A DNA stretch of 64,000 nt from JACPNO01 sp963825405 (GCA_963825405.1 CAWGTB010000003.1:372001-436000), one strand, 5' to 3'; positions 52,801-60,614 are shown, numbered from the stretch's first letter. The notes: generated by a model from the sequence alone, not told the origin. A program made the numbers and translations.

Positions 52801-53949
52801 AGTGCCATCTCCGTGACCGAGATACACGTTCACCGCAGTCTTGGCATCACCCCAGGTGGCCGCGGCAAGATCCAGTTTGCCATCGCCATTCAAGTCCCCC
52901 ACCACCATTGAATCGAAATTAACGGAAGGAGGCAGGCTGGCAGGATAGGTCAGTGCCGCCGCAAACGTGCCGTCGCCGTTTCCGAGCAGAACGCTCAGCG
53001 TCTGGGTATCGTAGGCTTGACTGTAAGACAAAAGGTCGGGCTTGCCGTCGCCATTGAAATCCCCGGCGGTTAGCAGCGTGACACCGACTCCAGGGTCAGT
53101 GATGCCAGTCCCCACGGGGTACCCGATTGGCGCAGCGAAGGTGCCGTCACCATTACCCATCATGATGTCAATGCTGCTGGTCGAAGAATGAATCACGGCC
53201 AGATCGGGTTTGCCGTCTCGATTGAAGTCTGCAATCACTACGGGGCTGGCCCTTGGAAACATTGGGCTGTCATCGATCGCGTAGTCCGCACCCGTGGTAA
53301 AAGTGCCGTCTCCATTTCCTAGGAGGATCCTTAAAAACTGATTGGGGGCGTCGAAGTGAAAGATAACGACGTCTAACTTTCCGTCGCCATTTAGGTCCGC
53401 GACGGCGATGCTGCGAGTCGTCGGGACTTCAGTCGTATTGGGGGTTCCGAACCCGCCGCTTCCATTTCCGAGCGAAACAGTCAACGTACCGCCGAAGGCC
53501 GAGACAATGTCGAGTTTGCCGTCGTTGTTAAAGTCACCTACCGCAGCAGCACTTGCCGCCAAGGCCGGCTGGTAGGTTGTCGTGAATCCAAAGCTGAGCA
53601 CCGCGCTTATCGTCCGGTGGACTACCGAAGAGTTGCTGCCGAGATTGTTCGCGTCACCGCTGTAGTGCGCCGTGAACGATCGCGTACCAGTGACAGTGGT
53701 TGGCATTGCAAACACTGCTACATTGCCCGATAGCGCGCGCGTTCCCAGTACTGTTACGCCATCGTAGAAAGTCACTGTGCCGGTTGCGGCCGGTGTCACA
53801 GTCGCTGTCAGCGTGACGAGGTTACCAAGCGTAGGAGTACTGGGAGACGCGGTGATCGCGACGCTGGTGGGCGTCAGTGCCGCGAGCGTCAGCGGGTAAG
53901 AAATGAAAGAGAGGAGGAATACACCCAGAAACCTGGGGGAAAGTGGCAT
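49882..53949 (-). CDS. Giant secreted Ig/FG-GAP/BACON protein with CRVADTR repeats
   Basis: Protein of 1355 residues. Signal peptide about 1-24. Ig-like domain (about 25-115). Seven FG-GAP/VCBS blades (about 130-500), e.g. VGDFNNDGKLDIV, VADLNGDGKLDVV, IADFNRDGKPDLA, AGDFNGDGKPDLL, VGDLNGDGKLDLA, IVDLNGDGKADVV and LAEFDGDGRIDLV, each with a calcium-type Asp cluster. A DUF11-like domain (about 505-600), then about three BACON domains (about 615-980: GCIWGADPAAQWV, GCPWQVTSADAWV, GCPWSVSADAAWL). The end (about 983-1355) is three tandem modules of about 120 residues beginning CRVADTR or CRVSDSR. Extracellular, adhesion-like; no enzyme motif. Confidence 0.9.
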   Translation of the reverse strand: MPLSPRFLGVFLLSFISYPLTLAALTPTSVAITASPSTPTLGNLVTLTATVTPAATGTVTFYDGVTVLGTRALSGNVAVFAMPTTVTGTRSFTAHYSGDANNLGSNSSVVHRTISAVLSFGFTTTYQPALAASAAAVGDFNNDGKLDIVSAFGGTLTVSLGNGSGGFGTPNTTEVPTTRSIAVADLNGDGKLDVVIFHFDAPNQFLRILLGNGDGTFTTGADYAIDDSPMFPRASPVVIADFNRDGKPDLAVIHSSTSSIDIMMGNGDGTFAAPIGYPVGTGITDPGVGVTLLTAGDFNGDGKPDLLSYSQAYDTQTLSVLLGNGDGTFAAALTYPASLPPSVNFDSMVVGDLNGDGKLDLAAATWGDAKTAVNVYLGHGDGTFAPPVVYPGLALHPDFDAVISNAFGIGIVDLNGDGKADVVVARYGFEPAVVLFLPGNGDGTLRPEAVFSVPVSVSAMVLAEFDGDGRIDLVLPTFGSSLAVLHGAVTPFLKVTLAHAGDFRAEQFDATYTIQVSNAGGAATTSDSVTVANSLDPSLGLGPMTGPGWTCDPAGPCSRNDPLAPNSSYPPITVTTVVPNSPPSVVTNEAAVFGGGSPFTYGTDTVNVLPYPANCTYALDTGTLDAGAGPIPVAIGAAGGVFTLVITTQPGCIWGADPAAQWVTYSPRLTMGSGQLTYTVAPNSSATSRTTFLFVPDRPLYILQAGTSCTFQLSATATAVASQGGSGSIGITTPTGCAWAPVSNAPWLTVSGSPGSGIGVVNYSAAANTTAQRAGTLMVGGQVFTVTQAPSGGGTGPPACTFTFDPSSVSIPPEGGSLSQTITTQAGCPWQVTSADAWVSITSPASGTGSGTVNYSWAINPSPGSRSTMLSVSSTNAPAGSITITQAGNTCTFQWTLTSAPADALGGAYSIGVVAPQGCPWSVSADAAWLTVTSGNPGNGNGIVGYSVAANPVARQRSGFLNLFGRLFSITQNPAVATSTHFVPITPCRVADTRNANGPFGGPVIAANTSRDFIVPSSACNIPLTASAYSLNVAVVPNGPLGYLTLWPAGQSQPLVATLNSDGRIKSNAAIVPAGTNGAISAFATNPTDLVIDINGYFVPSSDPAALAFFPLTPCRVADTRDPNGPLAGPGLSGQSTRSFPIRESGCNIPGEAQAYVLNFAAVPRAPLGYLTVWPSGQNQPLAASLNALTGTVTANAVLVPGGDNGAVSVFASDPTDLVIDISGYFAPLAEGGLAFYNLPPCRVSDSRNPAGSAPASGVMVVSIATSPCGAPTGALAYVFNATVVPPGPFGYLTMWPSGQPQPLAATLNAVDGAITSNLAIIPTSTDSISLFLSDPTHVVLDVFGYFGPEIPVGP

Positions 53950-54051
53950 GAAAGCTCGGACAACACTATACCATCGGCGTTACGCTTGCCCGCTACCCCC
54001 ACATCCGCTAACGTGGATATTACGTAAGGATCAAAAGAGGAGAGTTTCACT

Positions 54052-54375
54052 ATGAAACGTTTCGCAATTTTCGTGGCTGCGGCTGCGTTGTTCTCGATCG
54101 CGGCGTTCGCTGATACCTGGAATGGCACGCTGGTCGATGTCATGTGCAAGAACAAGGATCTCGCCAGCCACACCACTAAGTGTGCGGTCAGTTGCGCCAA
54201 GGGCGGCTATGGCCTGGTGCTGGGTGACGGCAAATTCGTCAAGCTGGACGAAACCGGCAATGCCAAGGCGCTCGCCGCGCTCAAGGCCACTAGCAAAGAG
54301 AAAGATCTAAAAGCCAAAATCACCGGTACGCTCGATGGCGATACGGTGAAAGTCAGCGCCATCGAAATTCAATAG
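54052..54375 (+). CDS. Small secreted cysteine-containing protein
   Basis: Protein of 107 residues: signal peptide (KRFAIFVAAAALFSIAAFA), then WNGTLVDVMCKNKD, a CAVSCAKGGYG segment and a beta-rich end with KITGTLDGDTVKVSAIEI. Three cysteines could form a disulfide. Homologous small proteins are common in Acidobacteria without known function. AGAGGAGA Shine-Dalgarno (about 54036-54043) at good spacing. Divergent from the giant protein by 102 bases. Confidence 0.82.
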   Translation: MKRFAIFVAAAALFSIAAFADTWNGTLVDVMCKNKDLASHTTKCAVSCAKGGYGLVLGDGKFVKLDETGNAKALAALKATSKEKDLKAKITGTLDGDTVKVSAIEIQ

Positions 54376-54380
54376 CTGTG

Positions 54381-54404
54381 AAGGGCGGCGTTACACCCGC
54401 CCTT
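54381..54404. terminator. Bidirectional hairpin between convergent genes
   Basis: AAGGGCGG (54381-54388) pairs with CCGCCCTT (54397-54404) around an 8-base loop. The plus-strand gene ends 5 bases before it; the minus-strand gene has its TAA stop (54393-54391) in the loop and its last codons (KGRV) in the stem. Related to the TAGGGGCGGG family. Confidence 0.7.
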
Positions 54405-54852
54405 TCCGCAGCTTCACCCACTCCTCGAACACCGCGGGATTTTCCAGCCACACCAGCATCCACTGGATCATTTCTTCTTTCTGCGAACGCTTTTCCGCCG
54501 ATGCGGACGCGCTGCGAGCCGACAGCCGCGCGTGATCCTTGGCCTCAATAACCTGGCCTCGGCAATACTGCGCACGAACGCGATCCCCGGCTTCCCGGGC
54601 CTGGCCATACACGCGCTCCATGGCGATCAGCGATGCTTCCAGTTCCTCGAAAGTTCCCTGGCGAACGCCGGCAAACGGCTGCTCGACTGGCACTCCGGTC
54701 TCGCGCAGTAGGCGGCGCAGGTAGCTCTCCGAAATCGGGGCGAGCTCAGCCGCGAGGCGCCGCCACTCCGGCTCCGCGATCGCCTGCAGCCCCCACTCAG
54801 TGAGCAGTTCGCCGAGTTTGCGCTTCTTTGAGATTTTTGGCGTGGTTGCCAC
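54391..54852 (-). CDS. Uncharacterised alpha-helical protein
   Basis: Protein of 153 residues from GTG 54852, the first in-frame start after a shadow region; it overlaps the end of mltG by 56 bases. Largely helical: KLGELLTEWGLQAIAEPEWRRLAAELAP, then SYLRRLLRETGVPVEQPFAGVRQGTFEELEASLIAMERVY, and a C-terminal AEKRSQKEEMIQWMLVWLENPAVFEEWVKLRK. No named family known to me. Coupled to mltG, so perhaps envelope- or growth-related, which is inference. Confidence 0.7.
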   Translation of the reverse strand: MATTPKISKKRKLGELLTEWGLQAIAEPEWRRLAAELAPISESYLRRLLRETGVPVEQPFAGVRQGTFEELEASLIAMERVYGQAREAGDRVRAQYCRGQVIEAKDHARLSARSASASAEKRSQKEEMIQWMLVWLENPAVFEEWVKLRKGRV

Positions 54853-55819
54853 GGCGGTATTGCTCGATAGCGGTCTGATGCGCCGCCATCGTGCTGGAAA
54901 AAGTATGCGCGCCAGAGCCATCCGCGCGCAACACGAAATACAGGGATTCGGTTTGGGCCGGGTGCAGCGCGGCCTCTAGTGCGTCGCGACCGGGGTTAGC
55001 GATCGGCCCGGGCGGCAGCCCCGCGTGGCGGTACGTGTTGTACGGATTTTCGCTGGCCAGGTCGGATTGATGGATCACGCCGCGATAGCGGGAATCGAGC
55101 AAGGCGGCGTAAATCGTCGTCGGATCGCAGTCGAGCTTCATGCCTATGCGGAGGCGGTTCGCAAACACGGAAGCGATGCGCGGGCGGTCGGCCGCAATGC
55201 CTGCTTCCTTTTCGATCAGCGAAGCCAGCGTCACGGTGTCATGGACGCTTCCCGCCGCGTTGAGCGAGCGCCAGACTTCGCGGAAGCGGTTGGTCATCAT
55301 GCGGCACAGCCCTTCGGGCGTGATGTGGCGGTCGACGCGATAGGTGCTAGGGAAAAGGTAGCCTTCGAGCGACGGCGCGTCCGGGTCCAGATCTTTGATC
55401 GAGGCCGGATCGCGGGCGGCGATCATAAATTTGGCCGCGGGAAAAAGACCGAGATCGGAAGCGGCCGCCGCGATTTCAAAAATATTCTTGCCTTCCGGGA
55501 CCAGCAGCTCGTAGTAGAAGATGTCGCCGCGCGCAATGCGGTCGAAGATCTGAATTGGGGAGGCCGGCTTTTCGAAGCGATACTCGCCCGCTTGCAGCCT
55601 ACGCCCGCGCTCCATCGCCCGCAGCACCAGGAATTCCCAGTTGTTCCGGATCACACCCGCCTCTGCCAGTTGCGCCGCCATCTGACGCGTGCCGGTGCCT
55701 CTCTGGAAATCGATGAACACCGCACTCTCGAAAGCGCGATAGGGCCGGAATAATTCGTAGGCCAGCCACCCCGCGCCCGCCAGCAGCAGCAACAAGAACA
55801 AAGCCACCCGCCGCGCCAT
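54797..55819 (-). CDS. mltG: Endolytic murein transglycosylase
   Basis: Protein of 340 residues, YceG/MltG-like, cutting nascent glycan strands of peptidoglycan at the inner membrane. One N-terminal TM helix (ALFLLLLLAGAGWLAYELF), a LysM-like part (about 35-105) and the catalytic domain: the Glu in LIEKEAGIAADRPRIASVFANRLRIGMKLDCDPTTIYA, and NTYRHAGLPPGPIANPG. ATG 55819 lies 1 base from the YqgF stop, the usual pairing of yqgF and mltG genes in bacteria. Confidence 0.93.
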   Translation of the reverse strand: MARRVALFLLLLLAGAGWLAYELFRPYRAFESAVFIDFQRGTGTRQMAAQLAEAGVIRNNWEFLVLRAMERGRRLQAGEYRFEKPASPIQIFDRIARGDIFYYELLVPEGKNIFEIAAAASDLGLFPAAKFMIAARDPASIKDLDPDAPSLEGYLFPSTYRVDRHITPEGLCRMMTNRFREVWRSLNAAGSVHDTVTLASLIEKEAGIAADRPRIASVFANRLRIGMKLDCDPTTIYAALLDSRYRGVIHQSDLASENPYNTYRHAGLPPGPIANPGRDALEAALHPAQTESLYFVLRADGSGAHTFSSTMAAHQTAIEQYRRGNHAKNLKEAQTRRTAH

Positions 55820-55820
55820 G

Positions 55821-56267
55821 CTAATCCCGCTCTCCCCGGGCGTACGCCAGCGAATCCATATAACTTTGCAACAGGATTACTGCCGAGAGCTGATCCACGG
55901 CGCGGGCGCGCTTTTCGATACTGATACCGCTATCCCGCAGCACGCGGGAGGCTTCGACGGTGGTCAGTCGCTCATCCCACAGCTTCACTTCGAGGCCGGT
56001 GAAATCCCGCAGCGTCTGGGCAAACTCATCTACCCATTGGGATTGGCGTCCGCGGTCACCGCTCATATGGCGCGGGTCTCCGAGCAAGATCAGCTCGATC
56101 CGTTTCTCGCGGATCAGGCGGGTCAGCGCGGCCAGATCCTGGTGTTTATTGCCGCGCTGGAGGGTCGTCAAACCCTGCGCCGTAATGCCCAGCTCGTCGG
56201 AAACGGCCAGGCCGATGCGTCTTTTTCCCAAGTCCAGCGCGAGGATTCTCAAGCTACTCGTTAACAT
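55821..56267 (-). CDS. ruvX: YqgF/RuvX pre-16S rRNA nuclease
   Basis: Protein of 148 residues with an RNase-H fold: LALDLGKRRIGLAVSDELG (first acidic site), LLGDPRHMSGDRG, VKLWDERLTTVEASRVL (second acidic site), KRARAVDQLSAVILLQSYMD. This set is the YqgF signature; the protein trims the 5' end of 16S rRNA. Start ATG 56267; the ATG at codon 1 versus the Leu start at codon 7 is unresolved. Followed directly by mltG. Confidence 0.93.
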   Translation of the reverse strand: MLTSSLRILALDLGKRRIGLAVSDELGITAQGLTTLQRGNKHQDLAALTRLIREKRIELILLGDPRHMSGDRGRQSQWVDEFAQTLRDFTGLEVKLWDERLTTVEASRVLRDSGISIEKRARAVDQLSAVILLQSYMDSLAYARGERD

Positions 56268-56318
56268 TATAGGCAGTGGCGTGGTAGATTCGAGAAAGAA
56301 TAGGGGTCGGCTTTCGCT

Positions 56319-57485
56319 GTGGCCATTCTTTCGCGCCCTTTAAAAGCTCAAGAGTTTCACAATCTCACCAGCCCGGTGATTGCATTCGGTGTGGTTGTGG
56401 CCATCCTCTATTGGGCCCGGGTCCTGCTGATTACAGCCATGGTCGCGGTGACCATCGCTTTCATTTTGGAGCCGTTCGTCGGGCTGTTCATCCGTCTCAA
56501 AATCCCACGCGCGGTCTCCAGTTTCCTGGTTTGTTCGGGCGCGCTGTTCCTGCTTTATCTGGCCGGCCTGGGCGCTTACACGCAGGTCGCCCGGCTCTGG
56601 GATGACTTGCCGAAATTCAGTGAAGGCATCGGCACGGCGGTGGAATCGCTGCGCGTCCGTCTCGACGATATGGAAAAGCGCACGTACCAGATGGTGGTGC
56701 CGGCGCGTCCCGTTCCGAGTCAGGTACAGCCGGCCCAAGCTGCCCCTAACGCATCCAAGAAAAAACGGAATATCGAACTTCCAATGCCGCCCGTGCTTCC
56801 GCCGCAGGGAACCATCCAGGAAGTACGCATTCACGAAGAACGCAAGCCGCTCACCGAATATCTCTACACCGAAGCGAGCTCTCTCTACCAAATTTTCCTG
56901 ATGGTTTCGTTCATCCCTTTCCTGGTGTATTTCATGTTGAGCTGGCGCGACCACATTCATCGCACCTTCCTGCAATTCTTCGAAGGGGAGGATCGCGTAG
57001 CCGCTGCCCGCAGCCTGCAAGGCATTGGCGACATGCTGCGCGGCTTCGTGGTGGGCAATTTTGTGTTGGGCATCTTCCTGGCGGTAATGAGCACCATCGC
57101 GTTTTGGGGTCTCAAACTGCCGTACTTCCTGCTAGCCGGGCCCGCCAGCGGATTTATGAGCCTGATCCCCTACATCGGGATGCCGCTCGCGTTGTTGCCG
57201 CCGCTGTTCGTAGCCGTGGCCGCTGGCAAATCGATCTCGAGTTTGCTGCTGGTAAGCGTGGTGGTGTTGATGTTTCACTTGCTGGCGCTCAACCTGCTTT
57301 ATCCCAAAATTGTGGGATCGCGCGTACACCTGAATCCGCTGGCTGTGACTTTTTCGCTGATGGTCTGGGGCTTCCTGTGGGACGCGCCCGGGCTGCTGCT
57401 GGCCATCCCGCTCACCGCCGGGATCAAAGCGGTTTGCGATAACGTCAAAGGCTTGCGGCCGTACGGAAAGTTTCTCGGGGATTGA
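56319..57485 (+). CDS. AI-2E family transporter (PerM-like permease)
   Basis: Membrane protein of 388 residues with an N-terminal helix pair (VIAFGVVVAILYWARVLLITAMVAVTIAFILEPFVGLFI), a hydrophilic domain (about 90-190) and C-terminal helices including FLVYFMLSWRDHI, GFVVGNFVLGIFLAVMSTI and PASGFMSLIPYIGMPLALLPPL, typical of the AI-2E/PerM family. Start is GTG 56319. Family members export AI-2, ions or act in sodium-proton exchange; no choice is possible here. It is divergent from ruvX and 8 bases from pta. Confidence 0.88.
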   Translation: MAILSRPLKAQEFHNLTSPVIAFGVVVAILYWARVLLITAMVAVTIAFILEPFVGLFIRLKIPRAVSSFLVCSGALFLLYLAGLGAYTQVARLWDDLPKFSEGIGTAVESLRVRLDDMEKRTYQMVVPARPVPSQVQPAQAAPNASKKKRNIELPMPPVLPPQGTIQEVRIHEERKPLTEYLYTEASSLYQIFLMVSFIPFLVYFMLSWRDHIHRTFLQFFEGEDRVAAARSLQGIGDMLRGFVVGNFVLGIFLAVMSTIAFWGLKLPYFLLAGPASGFMSLIPYIGMPLALLPPLFVAVAAGKSISSLLLVSVVVLMFHLLALNLLYPKIVGSRVHLNPLAVTFSLMVWGFLWDAPGLLLAIPLTAGIKAVCDNVKGLRPYGKFLGD

Positions 57486-57493
57486 CGAGCTCC

Positions 57494-58483
57494 ATGGCCC
57501 AACCCGATTCGGCGCGGGAGTTTCTGTCCCGGTTGATTGCGCAAGCGCGCCCACTCCGCAAGCGTATCGTATTTCCGGAAAGCTCCGACCCGCGCGTGCT
57601 GAAGGCAGCGGCGCGCCTGGCTCGCGAAGGAGTCGTCCAGCCGATACTGGTAGGAGCCGCGCCCACTGGCGCGCCCGACGGCGTAACGTTCGTCGATCCG
57701 GTTGCCGGTGACTCCGCGCGGTGTTACGCCAACTTGCTGCGCGAGCGCCGTAAAGCCAAGGGTATGACCGAAGTCGAAGCCCGCGACCTGGCCCGCCAGC
57801 CGCTGTATTTTGCCGCGCTGATGGTGGCGGCGGGTGATGCGGATGGCAGCGTAGGCGGCGTCGCACACACCAGTGCGGCCACCGTGCGCGCCGCTCTGCA
57901 CGCGATAGGCATGGCGCCGGGCGCGCGCTTGGTCTCGAGCGCATTTCTGATGGCGCTGCCCAATCGCGAATTCGGCGCGAATGGTCTCGTGGCTTTCGCC
58001 GACTGCGTCATAGTGATCGATCCCACCGCGGTTGAGCTGGCCGATATCGCCATCTCGACTGCGGAAACCACGCGCCGCCTGATTGGCGTCGAGCCCGCTG
58101 TCGCGCTGCTTTCGTTTTCGACCAAAGGCAGCGGCCGCCACGCCCATGTGGACAAGGTGGTGGAAGCGCTGCGTATTGTGCGCGAGCGCGCGCCGCAATT
58201 GAACATCGATGGCGAATTGCAAGCCGATGCCGCGCTGGTGGCGGCCGTCGGTCAATCCAAAGCCCGCGGCTCGACAGTGGCCGGCCGCGCCAATACGCTG
58301 ATCTTTCCGAATCTCGCGGCGGGCAATATCGGCTACAAGTTGGTGGAGCGTTTGGCCGGAGCCACCGCCATTGGACCAGTGTTGCAAGGCCTGGCCAAGC
58401 CGGCCAACGATCTGTCGCGCGGCGCTTCCGCCGACGACATTTTCAACGCCGCCGTAATCACCGCGATCCAGGCAGGCAGCTAA
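57494..58483 (+). CDS. Phosphate acetyltransferase (phosphotransacetylase family)
   Basis: Protein of 329 residues converting acetyl-CoA and phosphate to acetyl phosphate (or the reverse). ATG 57494 is chosen; TTG 57482 is in frame but overlaps the previous gene. Motifs: RKRIVFPESSDPRVLKAA, MVAAGDADGSVGGVAHTSA, VFADCVIVIDPTAVELADIAISTAET-like FADCVIVIDPTA, VALLSFSTKGSG, IDGELQADAAL, LIFPNLAAGNIGYKLV. A phosphotransbutyrylase role cannot be ruled out. Its TAA overlaps the next ATG (TAATG, 58481-58485). No ackA in the window. Confidence 0.9.
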   Translation: MAQPDSAREFLSRLIAQARPLRKRIVFPESSDPRVLKAAARLAREGVVQPILVGAAPTGAPDGVTFVDPVAGDSARCYANLLRERRKAKGMTEVEARDLARQPLYFAALMVAAGDADGSVGGVAHTSAATVRAALHAIGMAPGARLVSSAFLMALPNREFGANGLVAFADCVIVIDPTAVELADIAISTAETTRRLIGVEPAVALLSFSTKGSGRHAHVDKVVEALRIVRERAPQLNIDGELQADAALVAAVGQSKARGSTVAGRANTLIFPNLAAGNIGYKLVERLAGATAIGPVLQGLAKPANDLSRGASADDIFNAAVITAIQAGS

Positions 58484-59238
58484 TGAGGAACCAACTCGAC
58501 GGGCGCGTCGCCGTGATCACCGGCGCAAGCAAAGGGCTCGGCAGGCAGATGGCGGAATCGCTGGCGGAGGCCGGCGCCGCCGTGGCATTGGTGGCGCGCG
58601 ACCCCGCGCGATTGGAAGAGGTGAAGTCCGGTATCGAGCAGGCGGGTGGCCGCGCGCAATCTTACGTTTTGGATGTTACCGACGAGGATGCCGTGCTTGC
58701 CACCGCCGGCCAAATCCGCGAACAACTCGGCGCGCCGGATATCCTCATCAACAACGCCGGCATCATCATGGCGAAGCCAGTGAGCGATTTCACGTTGCAG
58801 GAGTGGAACGAGGTGATAGCGGCCAATCTGAACGGGCCGTTTTTGTGTACGCGCGCTTTCATTCCAGGCATGAAGGAAAAGAAGTTCGGACGCATCCTCA
58901 ACCTCACCTCCATCATTTCGCACGTCTCCATGCCGGGTTTATCGGCGTACGCCACCAGCAAATTCGGACTGCTCGGCTTTACAAAAACCATGGCGCTGGA
59001 ACTCGCGCCCCACAAGATCACCGTGAACGGCATCAGCCCTGGCCCCTTCGCTACCGATATGAACAAACCGGCGATGGACGATCCAACCGCCAGCGTTGAG
59101 TTCCTTGCCAAGATTCCGCTTCGACGCTGGGGCAAGGTCAAGGATATCGGGCCTCTAGCCGTCTACCTGTGTTCCGAAGCCGCCGGCTTCATCACCGGCA
59201 CGGATATCCTGATCGATGGCGGCTGGACCGCGCAGTAA
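58483..59238 (+). CDS. SDR family NAD(P)-dependent oxidoreductase
   Basis: Classical short-chain dehydrogenase of 251 residues. Cofactor motif TGASKGLGRQM, NNAGIIM, catalytic Ser in NLTSIISHVS, YxxxK in YATSK, and the C-terminal TGTDILIDGGWTAQ. It resembles 3-oxoacyl-ACP reductase/glucose dehydrogenase-type SDRs; substrate unknown. Overlaps pta by 1 base (TAATG) and the deacetylase gene by 1 base (TAATG), so translation of all three is coupled. Confidence 0.92.
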   Translation: MRNQLDGRVAVITGASKGLGRQMAESLAEAGAAVALVARDPARLEEVKSGIEQAGGRAQSYVLDVTDEDAVLATAGQIREQLGAPDILINNAGIIMAKPVSDFTLQEWNEVIAANLNGPFLCTRAFIPGMKEKKFGRILNLTSIISHVSMPGLSAYATSKFGLLGFTKTMALELAPHKITVNGISPGPFATDMNKPAMDDPTASVEFLAKIPLRRWGKVKDIGPLAVYLCSEAAGFITGTDILIDGGWTAQ

Positions 59239-60176
59239 TGCTGCCGTTTCATCTCATCTATCACGAAGGCTACGACCTCAATCTGGGCGCGCACGTTTTT
59301 CCATCGGAGAAATTCCGCCTGATTCGCGAGCGGCTGGTGGCGGAGAATTTTGCCGCGCCGGAAGATTTCGTAACGCCGGAACCGGCGCCCGATGCGGACT
59401 TGCTGCTGGCGCACGAATTAGGCTGGATCGAGCGTTTGAAGGCGGGCACGCTGAGCGACGTCGAGATCTTGCAGCTCGAAATTCCTTACTCGCGCCGCAT
59501 GGTTGACGCTTTCTGGCTGGCCGCGGGCGGCACGACGCTAGCCGCGCGCATGGCTCTGCACGAAGGCATCGCTTTCAATGTTGGCGGCGGATTCCATCAT
59601 GCATTCGCCGGCCACGGCGAAGGATTTTGTGCGATCAATGATATCGCCGTGGCCATTCGCGTCATGCAGCGCGATGGCCTGATCGAGCGCGCCATGGTGG
59701 TCGATTGCGATGTTCACGACGGTAACGGCACTGCCGCAATCTTCGCCGGCGATCCGTCGGTGTTTACGATTTCGATTCACCAGTTCCACAATTACCCTTC
59801 TGTTAAGCCGCCCTCAACCGTCGATGTGCACCTCCCCGACGGCGTGGGCGATGACGAATATCTGGACCGCCTCGCGAAAGGCTATAGCTTTCCGCTCGAT
59901 GGCTTTCGCCCGCAGCTTGTGGTCTACGTGGCCGGCGCCGATCCGTATCGCGAAGATCAACTAGGTGGGCTAGCGCTGACGATGGACGGCTTGAAGCGCC
60001 GCGACCGCCTGGTGATGGACGCAGCGCTAGGCAAGGGCGCGGCGGTTGCGGTAGTGCTGGCCGGCGGCTACGCGCGCCATGTCGAGGACACGGTGACCAT
60101 CCACTGCAATACAGCCAAAGCAGCGAAGGAAGCGCTGACGTCTGACTTCAACCATCACTCAGGGACTGGCTCGTAG
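59238..60176 (+). CDS. Histone deacetylase-like (AcuC/acetylpolyamine type) amidohydrolase
   Basis: Protein of 312 residues starting at ATG 59238 inside TAATG. Zinc amidohydrolase motifs: GGGFHHAF (paired catalytic His), VDCDVHDGNGTAAIF (zinc ligands Asp and His), SIHQ, YVAGADPYREDQLGGL (third Asp) and VLAGGYA. Removes acetyl from lysine in protein, acetoin-related or polyamine substrates. Being last in a pta-SDR operon suggests that it reverses acetylation driven by acetyl phosphate or acetyl-CoA; that is inference. Its stop TAG (60174-60176) is the first three bases of the downstream repeat. Confidence 0.9.
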   Translation: MLPFHLIYHEGYDLNLGAHVFPSEKFRLIRERLVAENFAAPEDFVTPEPAPDADLLLAHELGWIERLKAGTLSDVEILQLEIPYSRRMVDAFWLAAGGTTLAARMALHEGIAFNVGGGFHHAFAGHGEGFCAINDIAVAIRVMQRDGLIERAMVVDCDVHDGNGTAAIFAGDPSVFTISIHQFHNYPSVKPPSTVDVHLPDGVGDDEYLDRLAKGYSFPLDGFRPQLVVYVAGADPYREDQLGGLALTMDGLKRRDRLVMDAALGKGAAVAVVLAGGYARHVEDTVTIHCNTAKAAKEALTSDFNHHSGTGS

Positions 60177-60242
60177 GGGAGGGTTTTCAAACCCGGCCTT
60201 CGCCGTTTGCCTCAAAAGAGACGGGTTTGAAACCCGCCCCTA
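60174..60242. repeat. TAGGGGCGGG inverted repeat, second complete unit
   Basis: A 69-base unit with inverted ends TAGGGGAGG...CCGCCCCTA and inner GGGTTT/AAACCC palindromes. It separates the convergent deacetylase and PilZ genes; each end's TAG is the stop codon of the neighbouring gene (60174-60176 on plus, 60242-60240 on minus). Same arrangement as 16670-16751. Confidence 0.85.
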
Positions 60243-60614
60243 CATTACTTCGCGTGCCCGCACCTTCCGCGGATCCAGCAAATGCTCGGGCAAATATTTG
60301 CTCTTCGACCATCTACAATCGGCGTCCAGTTCCACGCCGATGAAGAATCCGCTCACGCGGACCAGACAGTAGCGCACTACGCCGCGAAAGCCTTGCCGGC
60401 CGCACGCCAGGCGCACGCGCGTGCCATCTGGCAGGCCGAATTCCGCGTCCAGGCACACCCCAAATGCGGATATGTTTTCCAGAACCACCGTGGATTTGTG
60501 GCGCTCGCGGCCTACCTGCCAGTGCAGCGTCACTAACGCGGAGCACAGATATCGCGGCTGGCGGCGCTGTTCCTTTTCGGATTCAGGCGGGGCCGGTGAA
60601 AGTCGATTTCTCAT
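60240..60614 (-). CDS. PilZ domain protein
   Basis: Protein of 124 residues from ATG 60614. PilZ signature: QRRQPRYLCSALVTL (RxxxR), then NISAFGVCLDAEFGLPDGTRVRLAC (the [D/N]xSxxG turn) and GVVRYCLV. PilZ domains bind cyclic di-GMP and alter motility, pili or exopolysaccharide. Two of the expected arginines are visible (RRQPR). Its start overlaps the VOC gene end by 31 bases. The stop codon is supplied by the repeat. No cyclase or phosphodiesterase gene nearby. Confidence 0.85.
   Translation of the reverse strand: MRNRLSPAPPESEKEQRRQPRYLCSALVTLHWQVGRERHKSTVVLENISAFGVCLDAEFGLPDGTRVRLACGRQGFRGVVRYCLVRVSGFFIGVELDADCRWSKSKYLPEHLLDPRKVRAREVM

Noticed and set aside
54391..54921. Extended start at 54921 for the helical protein
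   Set aside because: The first 23 codons are an out-of-frame copy of mltG; GTG 54852 gives the sensible N-terminus.
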